Origin: Gluconacetobacter aggeris | Lineage (GTDB): Bacteria > Pseudomonadota > Alphaproteobacteria > Acetobacterales > Acetobacteraceae | Reading direction: 5' to 3' | Assembly: GCF_014174395.1 (NCBI RefSeq) | Contig: NZ_JABEQD010000021.1 | Coordinates: 1 to 39,487, forward strand | DNA: 39,487 nucleotides | Made by a program: the position numbers and the translations under genes | The notes under the pieces: generated by a model | What the model saw: only the letters and a program-made list of their open reading frames with translations | Databases searched by the model: none | Told to the model about the DNA's origin: nothing | In this document: positions 1 to 9,468 of the stretch, piece by piece | Layout of the letters: every line of letters starts with the position of its first letter | Position numbering within the stretch: position 1 is the first letter of the stretch

Positions 1-323
1 AATCAAACCCAGGCTAAACCCAGATAAAACCAACCCCTAACAACCCATTCTCACAGGCCGTCAGAACGCCGCCAACATATCCCTTCCATTCCATTATTCT
101 ATTGTCAAAGACCGGTTCGAAGCGGCAGTGCCGTTCGGTGAGGCGGGTTTTACGGAGATCGGGGGGGGATGTCAACGCGCTTCAAAACAGCCCCAAAACA
201 CCCTGTTTTTCGCGGAAAACCGGCCCACCCAACCGGGAGCCCACACCCTTCTGTGGACAAAGCGTGGATAAGAAAATGAACTTTTTTCTGCTTTTCCATG
301 TCAGAGCCGCGAAAAGCCCTGAA
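1..323. other. Intergenic region with DnaA-box-like sites
   Basis: No gene was recognised in this stretch left of clpB. Positions 1-50 are A/C-rich with the short direct repeat AAACCCAG occurring twice. At 252-260 (TGTGGACAA) and 263-271 (CGTGGATAA) there are two adjacent sequences, each one mismatch from the DnaA box TGTGGATAA. They may belong to the promoter of a gene left of the window or to a DnaA-binding region. The open frame at 102-521 has no recognisable product and runs into the end of clpB on the other strand, so I did not call it. Confidence 0.3.
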
Positions 324-353
324 CGGGGCGGCACATTGGATTGCGCCGCCCCG
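324..353 (-). terminator. Hairpin terminator after clpB
   Basis: A perfect 9-bp inverted repeat (CGGGGCGGC at 324-332, GCCGCCCCG at 345-353) with a 12-base loop lies 8 bases past the clpB stop. On the minus strand it is followed by a short T-rich run (TTCAGGGCTTTTC). The stem is strong but the U tract is weak, so a Rho-independent terminator is likely but not certain. Confidence 0.6.
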
Positions 354-361
354 CCAACCGG

Positions 362-2965
362 TCAGTCTTCGGCTATCGACCGGCCGTTGATGGTCAGCCC
401 CTTGTCATCGGCCGACACCTGGACGCGCTCGCCATCATGGATGGTGCCATCCAGCAGCAGCCCCGCCAGGGGGTTCTGCAACGTGCGCTGGATCACCCGC
501 TTCAGCGGACGCGCGCCGTAGACCGGATCGTAGCCTTCCTCGGCCAGCCACAGATGCCCGGGCTCGTCCAGATCCAGCTCGATATGCCGGTCGTCCAGCA
601 GCTTGCGCAGGCGTCCGATCTGGATATCGACGATCCGCGTCATGTCCGCCCGCTGGAGACGGGAGAACAGGATGATCTCGTCCAACCGGTTGAGGAATTC
701 CGGCCGGAAGTGATTGCGCACCACCTTCATGACCTCGGCCTGCACCATATCGGTGGATTCATTGTCCGGCAGATGGGCCAGGACATCGGACCCCAGATTG
801 CTGGTCAGGACGATGATGGTGTTGCGGAAATCGACCGTCCGCCCCTGCCCGTCCGTCAGCCGCCCGTCATCGAGCACCTGGAGCAGGACGTTGAAGACAT
901 CCTCGTGCGCCTTCTCCACCTCGTCGAACAGGATCACCTGATAGGGCCGGCGCCGCACGGCCTCGGTCAGCACGCCGCCTTCCTCGTAACCGACATAGCC
1001 CGGAGGCGCGCCGATCAGGCGGGAGACCGCATGCTTCTCCATGAACTCGCTCATGTCGATGCGCAGCAGGGCCTTCTCGTCATCGAACAGGAAGCGGGCC
1101 AGCGCCTTGCACAGCTCGGTCTTGCCCACACCGGTCGGGCCGAGGAACAGGAACGAGCCGATCGGCCGGTTGGGGTCCTGCAAGCCGGCACGCGCGCGCC
1201 GCACCGCATTGGCCACCGCCTTCAGCGCCGGCTCCTGGCCCACCACGCTGCGACGCAGTTCGTCCTCCATCCGCAGCAGCTTGGCCCGCTCGCCTTCCAG
1301 CATGCGGTCCACCGGCACGCCGGTCCAGCGCGACACGACGGAGGCGATGCCCTGTTCGGTCACGGCCTCACTGACCAGCCCGGCACCGGCAGCGGCACTC
1401 TCATTCGCCTCCTGCGCGCTGGCGATCTGCCCCTCCAGATTGGGGATAACGCCGTACATCAGCTCCGACGCCCGGCCCAGATCGCCGCGCCGCTGGGCGA
1501 CCTCGACATCCGACCGCGCCTGGTCGAGCTGTTCCTTCAGCTTCTGGATCGCATTCACGCGGTCCTTCTCGGCATGCCAGGCCGCCGACATGGCGTTCGA
1601 TTTTTCCTCGATCTCCGCCAGTTCGGCTTCCAGCTTCACCAGCCGCTCGCGGCTGGCGGCATCCTCTTCCTTGCGGATCGCCTCGCGCTCGATCTTCAAC
1701 TGAATCAGCCGGCGGTCGAGTTCGTCCAGCTCCTCCGGCTTGCTGTCGATCTGCATACGCAGGCGGCTGGCCGCCTCATCCACCAGATCGATCGCCTTGT
1801 CGGGCAGGAAACGGTCGGTGATATAGCGGTTGGACAGCGTCGCCGCCGCCACCAGCGCGTTGTCGGTGATCCGCACGCCGTGGTGCAGCTCATACTTCTC
1901 CTTGATGCCGCGCAGGATCGAGATCGTATCGGGCACCGAGGGCTCGCCGACATAGACCGGCTGGAAACGCCGGGCCAGGGCTGCATCCTTCTCTATATAC
2001 TTGCGGTACTCATCCAGCGTGGTCGCGCCGATGCAATGCAGCGTGCCGCGTGCCAGTTCCGGCTTGATCAGGTTGGACGCATCCATCGCGCCATCCGTCC
2101 GGCCGGCCCCCACCAGCGTGTGCATCTCGTCGATGAACAGGATCACCTGCCCCTCGGCGCTCTCGATCTCCTTGAGCACGGCCTTCAGCCGTTCCTCGAA
2201 CTCGCCCCGGAACTTGGCACCAGCCACCAGCGCGCCGAGATCGAGCGACAGCAGCCGCTTGTTCTTCAGCGCCTCCGGCACGTCGCCATTGACGATGCGC
2301 AGGGCCAGCCCTTCGACGATCGCGGTCTTGCCCACCCCGGGCTCACCGATCAGGACCGGGTTGTTCTTGCTGCGCCGGGCCAGCACCTGGATCGCGCGGC
2401 GGATTTCCTCGTCGCGCCCGATCACCGGGTCCAGCTTGCCCTGCTGGGCGATCTCGGTCACGTCGCGGGCATATTTCTTCAGCGCGTCGAAACTGGCTTC
2501 GGCGTTCTCGCTGGTCACGGTACGGCCCTTGCGGATGGTGGCGACCGCCTTGTCCAGCGCCTGCGGCGTCGCACCGCCCTCACGCAGCGCGCGGCCGGCC
2601 GGCGTGTCCGAGGCGGCAATGGCCACCAGCAGGCGGTCCTGCGCCACATATTCGTCACCCGCCTTCTGCGCCGCGCTCTGCGCCGCATCCAGCAGCCGGA
2701 CCAGATCGGGCGTGGCCTGGGGCTGACCGGCCCCACCACCCTGCACGCGGGGCAGCTTGGCCAGCGCGGCCTCCACCGCCGCCTGGATGGCCGGCGCCTG
2801 CCCACCGGCAGCGCGGATCAGCGCGGACGCCGCGCCTTCCGGGTCGTCCAGCAGCGCCTTCAGCAGATGTTCGGGCGTCAGTTGCTGATTGTACTCACGC
2901 ACCGCGATCGTCTGCGCGGCCTGGAGGAACCCGCGCGACCGTTCGGTAAATTTCTCGATATTCAT
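362..2965 (-). CDS. clpB: ATP-dependent disaggregase chaperone ClpB
   Basis: The 867-residue product is a full-length ClpB, the hexameric Hsp100 chaperone that pulls polypeptides out of aggregates together with DnaK in the cytoplasm. The N domain spans about 1-145. The first AAA+ domain has its Walker A motif GEPGVGKT at 207-214 and Walker B FIDEMH near 278. The coiled-coil middle domain runs from about 400 to 530. The second AAA+ domain has GPTGVGKT at 609-616 and the pore-loop tyrosine in GYVGY near 657-660. The length is normal for the family. The ATG at 2963-2965 starts the conserved [13 protein letters not shown] terminus. A sigma-32-type promoter lies about 85-115 bases upstream and a hairpin terminator follows, so the gene appears monocistronic and heat inducible. 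Confidence 0.98.
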   Translation of the reverse strand: MNIEKFTERSRGFLQAAQTIAVREYNQQLTPEHLLKALLDDPEGAASALIRAAGGQAPAIQAAVEAALAKLPRVQGGGAGQPQATPDLVRLLDAAQSAAQKAGDEYVAQDRLLVAIAASDTPAGRALREGGATPQALDKAVATIRKGRTVTSENAEASFDALKKYARDVTEIAQQGKLDPVIGRDEEIRRAIQVLARRSKNNPVLIGEPGVGKTAIVEGLALRIVNGDVPEALKNKRLLSLDLGALVAGAKFRGEFEERLKAVLKEIESAEGQVILFIDEMHTLVGAGRTDGAMDASNLIKPELARGTLHCIGATTLDEYRKYIEKDAALARRFQPVYVGEPSVPDTISILRGIKEKYELHHGVRITDNALVAAATLSNRYITDRFLPDKAIDLVDEAASRLRMQIDSKPEELDELDRRLIQLKIEREAIRKEEDAASRERLVKLEAELAEIEEKSNAMSAAWHAEKDRVNAIQKLKEQLDQARSDVEVAQRRGDLGRASELMYGVIPNLEGQIASAQEANESAAAGAGLVSEAVTEQGIASVVSRWTGVPVDRMLEGERAKLLRMEDELRRSVVGQEPALKAVANAVRRARAGLQDPNRPIGSFLFLGPTGVGKTELCKALARFLFDDEKALLRIDMSEFMEKHAVSRLIGAPPGYVGYEEGGVLTEAVRRRPYQVILFDEVEKAHEDVFNVLLQVLDDGRLTDGQGRTVDFRNTIIVLTSNLGSDVLAHLPDNESTDMVQAEVMKVVRNHFRPEFLNRLDEIILFSRLQRADMTRIVDIQIGRLRKLLDDRHIELDLDEPGHLWLAEEGYDPVYGARPLKRVIQRTLQNPLAGLLLDGTIHDGERVQVSADDKGLTINGRSIAED

Positions 2966-3048
2966 AATCCCATGTCCCTTTCACTCAGGCGACCTGAAGC
3001 TGAGGGTGCCATCCCTTCATAAGGCAACGGCACACCACACTGAGGTCG

Positions 3049-3079
3049 AGATGGGGATAATGAGACGTTGTTACAAGGG
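3049..3079 (-). promoter_or_regulatory. Sigma-32 (RpoH) promoter of clpB
   Basis: Read on the minus strand, CCCTTGTAA (3071-3079) is followed after 14 bases by CCCCATCT (3049-3056). These match the RpoH consensus elements CTTGAAA and CCCCATNT with usual spacing. The position upstream of clpB, a standard member of the heat-shock regulon, supports the call. Confidence 0.8.
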
Positions 3080-3122
3080 CCTGGAGACGCGCTGGCACAT
3101 GACAGCCCCGCCCCTCGCGCGG

Positions 3123-3153
3123 CCGGTTTCATGACACCGATCATTGAAACCGG
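3123..3153. repeat. 9-bp inverted repeat beside the LysR remnant
   Basis: CCGGTTTCA (3123-3131) and TGAAACCGG (3145-3153) form a perfect 9-bp inverted repeat with a 13-base spacer. It lies between the clpB promoter and the LysR remnant. It could be an old terminator, a protein-binding site or a scar of rearrangement, and nothing in the sequence decides which. Confidence 0.4.
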
Positions 3154-3200
3154 GGCGAGACCTCCTTAACTGCCGCAACGGCGCAGGCCTCGTCCAGATC

Positions 3201-3371
3201 GCCGCCGGGCGCACCGGACGGCTGCTGACGGTGATGGAAGCCTGGGAACCGAACACGGTCACCTTCTACGCCATCCACTCCGTCAGCACCGCCCACTCGC
3301 AGAAGATCGCGCTGTTCATCGGCGACCTGCTGGCGCCGGGCGGCATCATGGCCGATCAGACAGCGCCGTAG
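3201..3371 (+). pseudogene. C-terminal remnant of a LysR-family regulator
   Basis: The translated segment (open from 3144) contains LLTVMEAWEPNTVTFYAIH followed by an SQKIALFIGDLLA-like end. This is the pattern of the last 45 or so residues of LysR effector-binding domains, where a VLxxWxP stretch, a YAVxP strand and a final xAFIDFL helix occur. No DNA-binding domain or upstream half is present, so only the tail survives. It ends 16 bases inside the 3' end of the convergent FAA-hydrolase gene. I see no sign that it is translated. Confidence 0.55.
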
Positions 3372-4051
3372 GTCACATCCAGCGTGCCGACCCCGACGCA
3401 GCTTGCATGCAGCATGTCACCCGGCTGCACCGCACCGACGCCCGCCGGCGTGCCGGTCATGATCAGATCGCCCGGCGCCAGTTCGACGAAGCCACTAAGC
3501 TGCGAGACGATATCGGCGACCGGCCAGATCATGTCCGACACATCACCCTGCTGACGGACCACCCCGTTCACCGACAGGGTGATGGGCCCGCGCTCCGGAT
3601 GGCCGATCACAGCCACGGGCGCCACCGGCCCGATCGGGCAGGATTGATCGAACCCCTTGGCCAGCGCCCACGGCCGACCGGCCTTCTTGGCCTCGGCCTG
3701 CAGGTCGCGGCGCGTCATGTCCAGGCCCAGCGCATAGCCATAGACATGCGACAGCGCCTGATCCACCGGGATATCCCGCCCGCCGGTGCCGATCGCCACC
3801 ACCAGCTCGACTTCATAATGCAGATTGGCGGTCCTGACCGGAAAGGGCAGCACCCCGCCACCAGGAACAACGGCATCGCCCGGCTTGGCGAAGAAGAAAG
3901 GCGGCGCCCGATCCGGATCGCTCCCCATTTCGCGCGCATGTTCGGCATAGTTCTGGCCGACGCACCAGATCCGGCGCACCGGGAAACGGGCATCGGTCCC
4001 CGTGACGGACAGGCTGGGCTGAGGCGGCTGAGCGATGACGTAATCGGTCAT
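3356..4051 (-). CDS. Fumarylacetoacetate hydrolase family protein
   Basis: The 231-residue product belongs to the FAH family of metal-dependent hydrolases and decarboxylases. By length and motifs it resembles the fumarylpyruvate hydrolase and acylpyruvase branch, which acts on ring-cleavage products in aromatic catabolism. Visible signatures are VGQNYAEHAREMG near residue 30, the metal-binding LHYEVELVVAIG with two acidic ligands, GLDMTRRDLQ, and the C-terminal GDLIMTGTPAGVG. I chose the ATG at 4049-4051 because AAGGA lies 7 bases upstream; an in-frame ATG at 4093 would add 14 unrelated residues. The GNAT gene is 65 bases upstream on the same strand, so the two may be co-transcribed. The substrate cannot be fixed from sequence. 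Confidence 0.88.
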   Translation of the reverse strand: MTDYVIAQPPQPSLSVTGTDARFPVRRIWCVGQNYAEHAREMGSDPDRAPPFFFAKPGDAVVPGGGVLPFPVRTANLHYEVELVVAIGTGGRDIPVDQALSHVYGYALGLDMTRRDLQAEAKKAGRPWALAKGFDQSCPIGPVAPVAVIGHPERGPITLSVNGVVRQQGDVSDMIWPVADIVSQLSGFVELAPGDLIMTGTPAGVGAVQPGDMLHASCVGVGTLDVTYGAV

Positions 4052-4116
4052 GGGGATGTCCTTATTGACTGAGCCGGGCAAGCTTATTCCCACTCTCCGC
4101 CGGCATGAAAGAGCCC

Positions 4117-4656
4117 TTACGCGGTAACATGCTTGCGCATCCGGACCAGCGGAACAGCAACCTCGTTCACGATCGCTTCGACCGTTTCAACGGGCCGATA
4201 ACCGCTCGCCACATAAAGCGGCTGGCCGCTCAGCGTCGACATCAGTTCCACCGCCGAAAACCCAGCGGCACGGGCTGCCTGCTCGCACCCCGACAGGATC
4301 ACACGGCCGATACCCTGCCGCGCGCAACGCGGGTGCGTATACATCGCACGGATCTTCGCGGCGTCACGGGCAGGGTCGAGAAGCTGCGGGTCGCGCAAGC
4401 TGGTGCTGTGATCGCCGCCATAAAGCGTCGCACGCCGGCTCCAGCCGCCGCATCCCACGATCTCGCCGTCCTTTTCGGCCACCAGATAGGTGCCGTCGAC
4501 GACCAACTGCGTGTCCAGCCCCATGATCGCCCGGCTGGCCGCGATCTGTTCGGGGGTGAGGAATCCCGCCTGCAAGGTTTCGATCGACAGGGCGATCAGC
4601 GACCCCAATGCCGGAAGATCGGCCATGGTCGCCCATCGTGTGCTGACGGCGTGCAT
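4117..4656 (-). CDS. GNAT family N-acetyltransferase
   Basis: The 179-residue product has the GNAT fold, which transfers an acetyl group from acetyl-CoA to an amine. The acetyl-CoA-binding motif A is seen as RAMYTHPRCARQGIGRVIL, containing the R/Q-x-x-G-x-G/A loop. It is followed by ELMSTLSGQPLYVASGYRPV, which is typical of motif B. The start at ATG 4654-4656 has the ribosome binding site AAAGGACT upstream. The frame is open further upstream to 4836, but that part crosses the AT-rich repeat and has no family similarity. The acceptor substrate is unknown. Confidence 0.85.
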   Translation of the reverse strand: MHAVSTRWATMADLPALGSLIALSIETLQAGFLTPEQIAASRAIMGLDTQLVVDGTYLVAEKDGEIVGCGGWSRRATLYGGDHSTSLRDPQLLDPARDAAKIRAMYTHPRCARQGIGRVILSGCEQAARAAGFSAVELMSTLSGQPLYVASGYRPVETVEAIVNEVAVPLVRMRKHVTA

Positions 4657-4690
4657 CACACAGTCCTTTCGATGGATTCCGGCAGGGTTT

Positions 4691-4812
4691 CTGTTCTTTT
4701 TTGCAAAAAAGAACCAAAAAACTCCTGATTCGTTCAGGAGCCTCATGCTGGGGACACATGATGTCCCTGAACAGATCAAAAATCTTTTTGCTTCTTTTTC
4801 GGAAGACAAAAG
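4691..4812. repeat. AT-rich dispersed repeat, copy 1
   Basis: About 120 bases carry several hairpins. There is a palindrome at 4693-4714 with 10-base arms GTTCTTTTTT and AAAAAAGAAC, a 7-bp stem CTCCTGA/TCAGGAG at 4722-4740, and GGGACA/TGTCCC at 4751-4767, followed by a TTTTTGCTTCTTTTT run. The same order of elements occurs inverted at 14373-14503 and partly at 10374-10432. It lies between ilvC and the GNAT gene and may act as a transcription barrier. Confidence 0.75.
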
Positions 4813-4820
4813 AAGATTAC

Positions 4821-4850
4821 GGCCGGGCAGGTGCAATCACCCGCCCGGCC
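4821..4850 (-). terminator. Rho-independent terminator of the ilv cluster
   Basis: GGCCGGGC (4821-4828) pairs with GCCCGGCC (4843-4850), and inside it GGTG (4830-4833) pairs with CACC (4838-4841). This makes a 12-bp stem with one mismatch and a CAAT loop. It begins 10 bases past the ilvC stop and on the minus strand is followed by TCTTCTTTTGT. This is a strong terminator candidate. Confidence 0.8.
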
Positions 4851-4860
4851 TGTCTCATGA

Positions 4861-5925
<1,065 letters not shown>

Positions 5926-6441
5926 TCAGATCGTCCGGGGCCCCCGGATGATCGCGGCCACGCCCGTGCGGGAGACTTCGGCCAGGCCGAGCGGACGCAT
6001 CAGGTCGATGAACGAATCGAGCTTATCGGTCGCACCGGTCAGCTCGAAGACGAAGGATGTGGCGGTGGTATCCACCGCGCGCGCGCGGAAGGCCTCGGCA
6101 ATGCGCAGGGCCTCGGTCCGGGCCTCGCCGCTCGAGACGACCTTCACCAGCGCCATTTCACGCGCGACATGCGGCCCCACCTGCGTCAGGTTGGCCACGC
6201 GATAGACCGGCACCAGCCGCCCCACCTGGGCCTTGATCTGCTCGATCACCTGCGGAGTGCCGGAGGTCACGATATTGATGCGCGACTGGTGGCGCGACTG
6301 CTCGACCGGCGCCACGGTCAGGCTTTCGATATTGTAGCCGCGGCCCGAAAACAGCCCGATCACGCGGGCCAGCACGCCGCTTTCGTTTTCCACCAGAATG
6401 GAGATGACCGCGGAGACAATCGTCTCGTCCTGCATGGTCAT
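5926..6441 (-). CDS. ilvN: Acetolactate synthase regulatory (small) subunit
   Basis: The 171-residue product is the regulatory subunit of acetohydroxyacid synthase. It activates the catalytic subunit and confers valine feedback inhibition. The N-terminal ACT domain is clear in ISILVENESGVLARVIGLF followed by GRGYNIESLTV, and the C-terminal domain follows from about residue 85. The length is normal for the IlvH/IlvN type. Two in-frame ATGs (MTM) are possible; I kept the first, which has AGGA 9 bases upstream. It lies between ilvB and ilvC on the same strand, so the cluster supplies consecutive steps of branched-chain amino acid synthesis. Confidence 0.97.
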   Translation of the reverse strand: MTMQDETIVSAVISILVENESGVLARVIGLFSGRGYNIESLTVAPVEQSRHQSRINIVTSGTPQVIEQIKAQVGRLVPVYRVANLTQVGPHVAREMALVKVVSSGEARTEALRIAEAFRARAVDTTATSFVFELTGATDKLDSFIDLMRPLGLAEVSRTGVAAIIRGPRTI

Positions 6442-6464
6442 GATGAGAATTCCTGAACAGGGCC

Positions 6465-6489
6465 CGGCACGGGGCGAACCCCGCTGCCG
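6465..6489 (-). promoter_or_regulatory. Intercistronic hairpin with UUCG loop between ilvB and ilvN
   Basis: In the minus-strand RNA the 99-base ilvB-ilvN spacer folds into a hairpin in which CGGCA and CGGGG pair with CCCCG and TGCCG, with one bulged base, around a TTCG tetraloop. There is no U tract, so it is probably an mRNA-stability or processing element. It could instead be a weak attenuator that sets the IlvB:IlvN ratio. Confidence 0.45.
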
Positions 6490-6540
6490 GTATATATCAA
6501 GGGAGACGGCCGGAAGGGCCGGGGGCGAAAGGGCGTCGGA

Positions 6541-8367
6541 TCAGACCAGCATGCGGCCCTCGGCGCTGACCTTCACCTCACCTTCCTGCTCGGGGCCCAG
6601 AAGCATCTGGTTATGGGCCGCGCCGGACGGGATCATCGGATAGCAGTTCTCGTCCTGCGCCACGCAGATATCGGCCACCACCGCGCCGGGCTCGGCCAGC
6701 ATGGCGCGGATCACGTCGTCCAGCTCGCCCACGCAGGTCGCGCGCATGCCCTTGGCATGGAAGCTCTCGGCCAGGCGGATGAAATCCGGCAGGGCGGCGC
6801 TGTAGCTTTCGGAATAGCGCGAGCCATGCAGCAGTTCCTGCCACTGGCGGACCATGCCCATATACTGGTTGTTCAGGATGAACAGCTTCACCGGCAGGCG
6901 GTACTGGGCGATGGTGCCCAGTTCCTGGATGTTCATCAGCGTCGAGGCCTCGCCCGCGATGTCGATCACCAGCGCGTCGGGATGCGCGACCTGCGCCCCC
7001 ACCGCCGCCGGCAGGCCGTAGCCCATGGTGCCCAGCCCGCCGGAGGTCAGCCAGCGGTTCGGCCGGTCGAACTGGAAATGCTGCGCGGCCCACATCTGAT
7101 GCTGGCCCACTTCGGTCGACACGAATGTGTCGCGCCCCGTTTCCATCGCCAGCTCATACAACCGGCGGACGGCATATTGCGGCCGGATGATCGCCGAAGG
7201 CGTCCTGTCCTGCTCGAAATGCAGGCTGCGGATACCGCGCCAGGCATCGATCTGCTGCCACCACTGACCCAGCGCCGCCGGATCGGGCGCGCCGTCCTGG
7301 CGGTCCCATTCCTCCAGCATCATCTCGATCACGCGGCCGGCATCGCCGACGATCGGCACGTCGACCTGCACGATCTTGTTGATCTGCGAGGGCTCGATAT
7401 CGGCATGGATCTTGAACGAATCCGGCGAGAACGCATCCAGCCGCCCGGTCACCCGGTCGTCGAACCGCGCACCCAGCGCAACCAGCACGTCGCAGCCATG
7501 GGTGGCCAGATTGGCCTCGTAGGTTCCATGCATGCCCAGCATGCCCAGGAACTGCCGGTCGGTGGTCGGATAGGCGCCCAGCCCCATCAGGGTCGAGGTG
7601 CAGGGGAAACCGGTCTTGCGCACCAGCCGGCCCAGCGCCTCGCTGGCCTGCGGGCCCGCATTGATGATGCCGCCACCGGTATAGAACAGCGGCCGGCGGG
7701 CACGCTTCATGGCCGCGACGGCGCGCACCACCGCCTCGCGCTCCGGCTCGGTGCGCGGACGGTAGGACGGATGCGGCGCGCGCGATGCCGGGGCATAGGG
7801 CGCGGAACCCACCGTGATGTTCTTGGGCAGGTCCACCACCACCGGGCCGGGACGGCCGCTGCGGGCGATGTGGAAGGCCTCATGCGCCACCCGGGCCAGA
7901 TCGGCCGGGTTCTTCACCAGGTAATTATGCTTGGTGGCCTGACGGGTGATGCCCGTGGTGTCGGCCTCCTGGAACGCATCGGTGCCGATCAGCGGCACGC
8001 CGACCTGCCCGGTGAAGCACACCACCGGGATGGAATCCATCAGCGCGTCCACCAGGCCGGTCACGGCATTGGTCGCCCCCGGGCCGCTGGTGACCAGCAC
8101 CACGCCGACCTTGCCGGTCGAGCGCGCATAGGCCTCGGCCGCATGGACCGCCGCCTGCTCGTGCCGCACCAGGATGTGACGCACCGCGTTCTGCTTGAAC
8201 AGCGCGTCATAGATCGGCAGCACCGCGCCACCCGGATAGCCGAAGATGACATCGACCTCCTGCTCGACGAGAACGCGAAGCAAAACCTCGGCACCGGAGA
8301 GGACGATATCCGCTCCGTGGCCACGCGTGTTCGGCTTCAGGTCGTTCCGGTTGGGTGTCGCGTTCAT
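6541..8367 (-). CDS. ilvB: Acetolactate synthase catalytic (large) subunit
   Basis: The 608-residue product is the thiamine-diphosphate- and FAD-dependent acetohydroxyacid synthase that makes 2-acetolactate from two pyruvates. It shows the N-terminal DVIFGYPGGAVLPIYDAL with the catalytic glutamate in VRHEQAAVHAAEAYAR and the conserved TSGPGATNAVTGLVDALMDS. Near the C terminus is the cofactor motif, here IDIAGEASTLMNIQEL followed by ILNNQYMGMVRQWQ. The usual GDG/GDA aspartate is glutamate in this protein. I chose ATG 8365-8367, preceded by GGAGCAGGG; the frame is open 14 codons further upstream to GTG/ATG-less sequence with no family similarity. The gene starts 72 bases after the miaA stop, and that gap can form a hairpin next to the ribosome binding site. 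Confidence 0.97.
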   Translation of the reverse strand: MNATPNRNDLKPNTRGHGADIVLSGAEVLLRVLVEQEVDVIFGYPGGAVLPIYDALFKQNAVRHILVRHEQAAVHAAEAYARSTGKVGVVLVTSGPGATNAVTGLVDALMDSIPVVCFTGQVGVPLIGTDAFQEADTTGITRQATKHNYLVKNPADLARVAHEAFHIARSGRPGPVVVDLPKNITVGSAPYAPASRAPHPSYRPRTEPEREAVVRAVAAMKRARRPLFYTGGGIINAGPQASEALGRLVRKTGFPCTSTLMGLGAYPTTDRQFLGMLGMHGTYEANLATHGCDVLVALGARFDDRVTGRLDAFSPDSFKIHADIEPSQINKIVQVDVPIVGDAGRVIEMMLEEWDRQDGAPDPAALGQWWQQIDAWRGIRSLHFEQDRTPSAIIRPQYAVRRLYELAMETGRDTFVSTEVGQHQMWAAQHFQFDRPNRWLTSGGLGTMGYGLPAAVGAQVAHPDALVIDIAGEASTLMNIQELGTIAQYRLPVKLFILNNQYMGMVRQWQELLHGSRYSESYSAALPDFIRLAESFHAKGMRATCVGELDDVIRAMLAEPGAVVADICVAQDENCYPMIPSGAAHNQMLLGPEQEGEVKVSAEGRMLV

Positions 8368-8375
8368 GTCCCTGC

Positions 8376-8425
8376 TCCTCCGTCCGGCGTGTTTGACGCG
8401 GGGCCACAAGGCCCCCTCCGGACGG
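8376..8425 (-). promoter_or_regulatory. ilvB leader hairpin abutting the ribosome binding site
   Basis: In the ilvB leader CCGTCCGG (8418-8425) and CCGGACGG (8380-8387) can pair perfectly over 8 bp. Between them GGGGCC (8410-8415) pairs with GGCCCC (8400-8405) around a 4-base loop. The outer stem ends directly at the purine-rich ribosome binding region of ilvB (GGAGGAGCAGGG), so folding would be expected to affect initiation. It lies in the 72-base miaA-ilvB gap. No leader peptide was recognised. Confidence 0.45.
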
Positions 8426-8439
8426 AATGTGGGCTGGGT

Positions 8440-9438
8440 TTAGGGAAACTGACGGCCCGCGTCAATCCGGTTTAGAATAAAAGAAATGACGTTGCCGTAA
8501 TTTCTTTCCATTTGTTGCGCATCATTGCCAATCCGCGTGTCGATCACCCGCGTATCGGCCGCATCCGCCAGGCTGTGATGGGCAAACCAGGTCGTCTGCC
8601 GCCGCGTGTAGCGCCCGGTCGCCAGCACCGCGCGGCCCGCGGCCTCCTCCAATGTCAGCTCCCCGCGCAGATGGGCCGCCAGTTCCGGCACGCCATGCGC
8701 GCGCATCGCCGGCAGGGCCGGGGACAGGTCCTGCGCCAGCAGCGCCCGCACTTCCTCCAGCGCCCCGGCCCCCAGCATCGCAGCGAAGCGCCGCGCGATG
8801 GCGGCCCGCAACGCATCACGCGGCGGCTCCAGCCGCACCGCCACCCGGTGACAGGCCAGAGGCGGCAGCGTCGCGGCCCGGCGCCAATGGGCCATGCCGT
8901 GCCCGGTGCCCGACCAGACCTCCCACGCGCGGGCCACGCGCTGGCTGTCGGAGGGGCGCAGCGCGGCCGCACTTTCGGGATCGACCGCCGCCAGCCGGGC
9001 ATGCAGCGCCGCCGATCCCTCTTCCTCGACCAGCCGGCGCGCCTCGGCCCGGGCTTCGGCACCGGGGTCGGGAATGTCGGTCAATCCATCGGTCAGCGCG
9101 CGCATATACATGCCGGTGCCACCACACAGCACCGGCAACCGCCCTTCAGCCCATGCCGCCTCGATTTCCGCTATCGCGCGGGCGCGCCACCAGGCGACGC
9201 TGCCGGTCTCGTGCGCGGGCAGCACACCATACAGACGGTGCGGCACGGCCGCTTCTTCCTCCGGCGTCGGCCGGGCCGTCAGCACCCGCAGGTCGCGATA
9301 GACCTGCATCGAGTCCGTATTGATGATCACGCTGTCCGTCACGCGCGCCACCGCCAGCGCCAGCGCCGATTTGCCCGAGCAGGTCGGCCCCGCGATCACC
9401 ACCACCGGCCGTTGCGACAGATCCACCGCTTGCGTCAT
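8440..9438 (-). CDS. miaA: tRNA dimethylallyltransferase MiaA
   Basis: The 332-residue product transfers a dimethylallyl group to A37 of tRNAs that read codons starting with U. The P-loop is VVVIAGPTCSGKSALALAVA (about residues 12-31), followed by INTDSMQVYRDLRVLTARPT, the substrate-binding DSMQVY block, and by VLCGGTGMYMRALTDGL. The start ATG 9436-9438 gives the normal N terminus; the frame stays open to 10299, but only because that strand lies opposite serB. It stands 31 bases from the divergent serB start. The ilvB gene follows 72 bases downstream on the same strand, so read-through into the ilv cluster is possible. Confidence 0.96.
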   Translation of the reverse strand: MTQAVDLSQRPVVVIAGPTCSGKSALALAVARVTDSVIINTDSMQVYRDLRVLTARPTPEEEAAVPHRLYGVLPAHETGSVAWWRARAIAEIEAAWAEGRLPVLCGGTGMYMRALTDGLTDIPDPGAEARAEARRLVEEEGSAALHARLAAVDPESAAALRPSDSQRVARAWEVWSGTGHGMAHWRRAATLPPLACHRVAVRLEPPRDALRAAIARRFAAMLGAGALEEVRALLAQDLSPALPAMRAHGVPELAAHLRGELTLEEAAGRAVLATGRYTRRQTTWFAHHSLADAADTRVIDTRIGNDAQQMERNYGNVISFILNRIDAGRQFP

Positions 9439-9468
9439 GCCGCCTTCCCTGTCACACGCCTGTTCGTC

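Noticed and set aside
341-3022. An 893-codon plus-strand open frame opposite clpB
   Set aside because: Shadow of clpB in a GC-rich genome; the product is low-complexity, rich in His, Arg and Gln, and has no domain, while clpB is certain.
6613-8475. A 620-codon plus-strand open frame opposite ilvB
   Set aside because: Same kind of antisense shadow; ilvB is unmistakable and the shadow protein has no recognisable fold.
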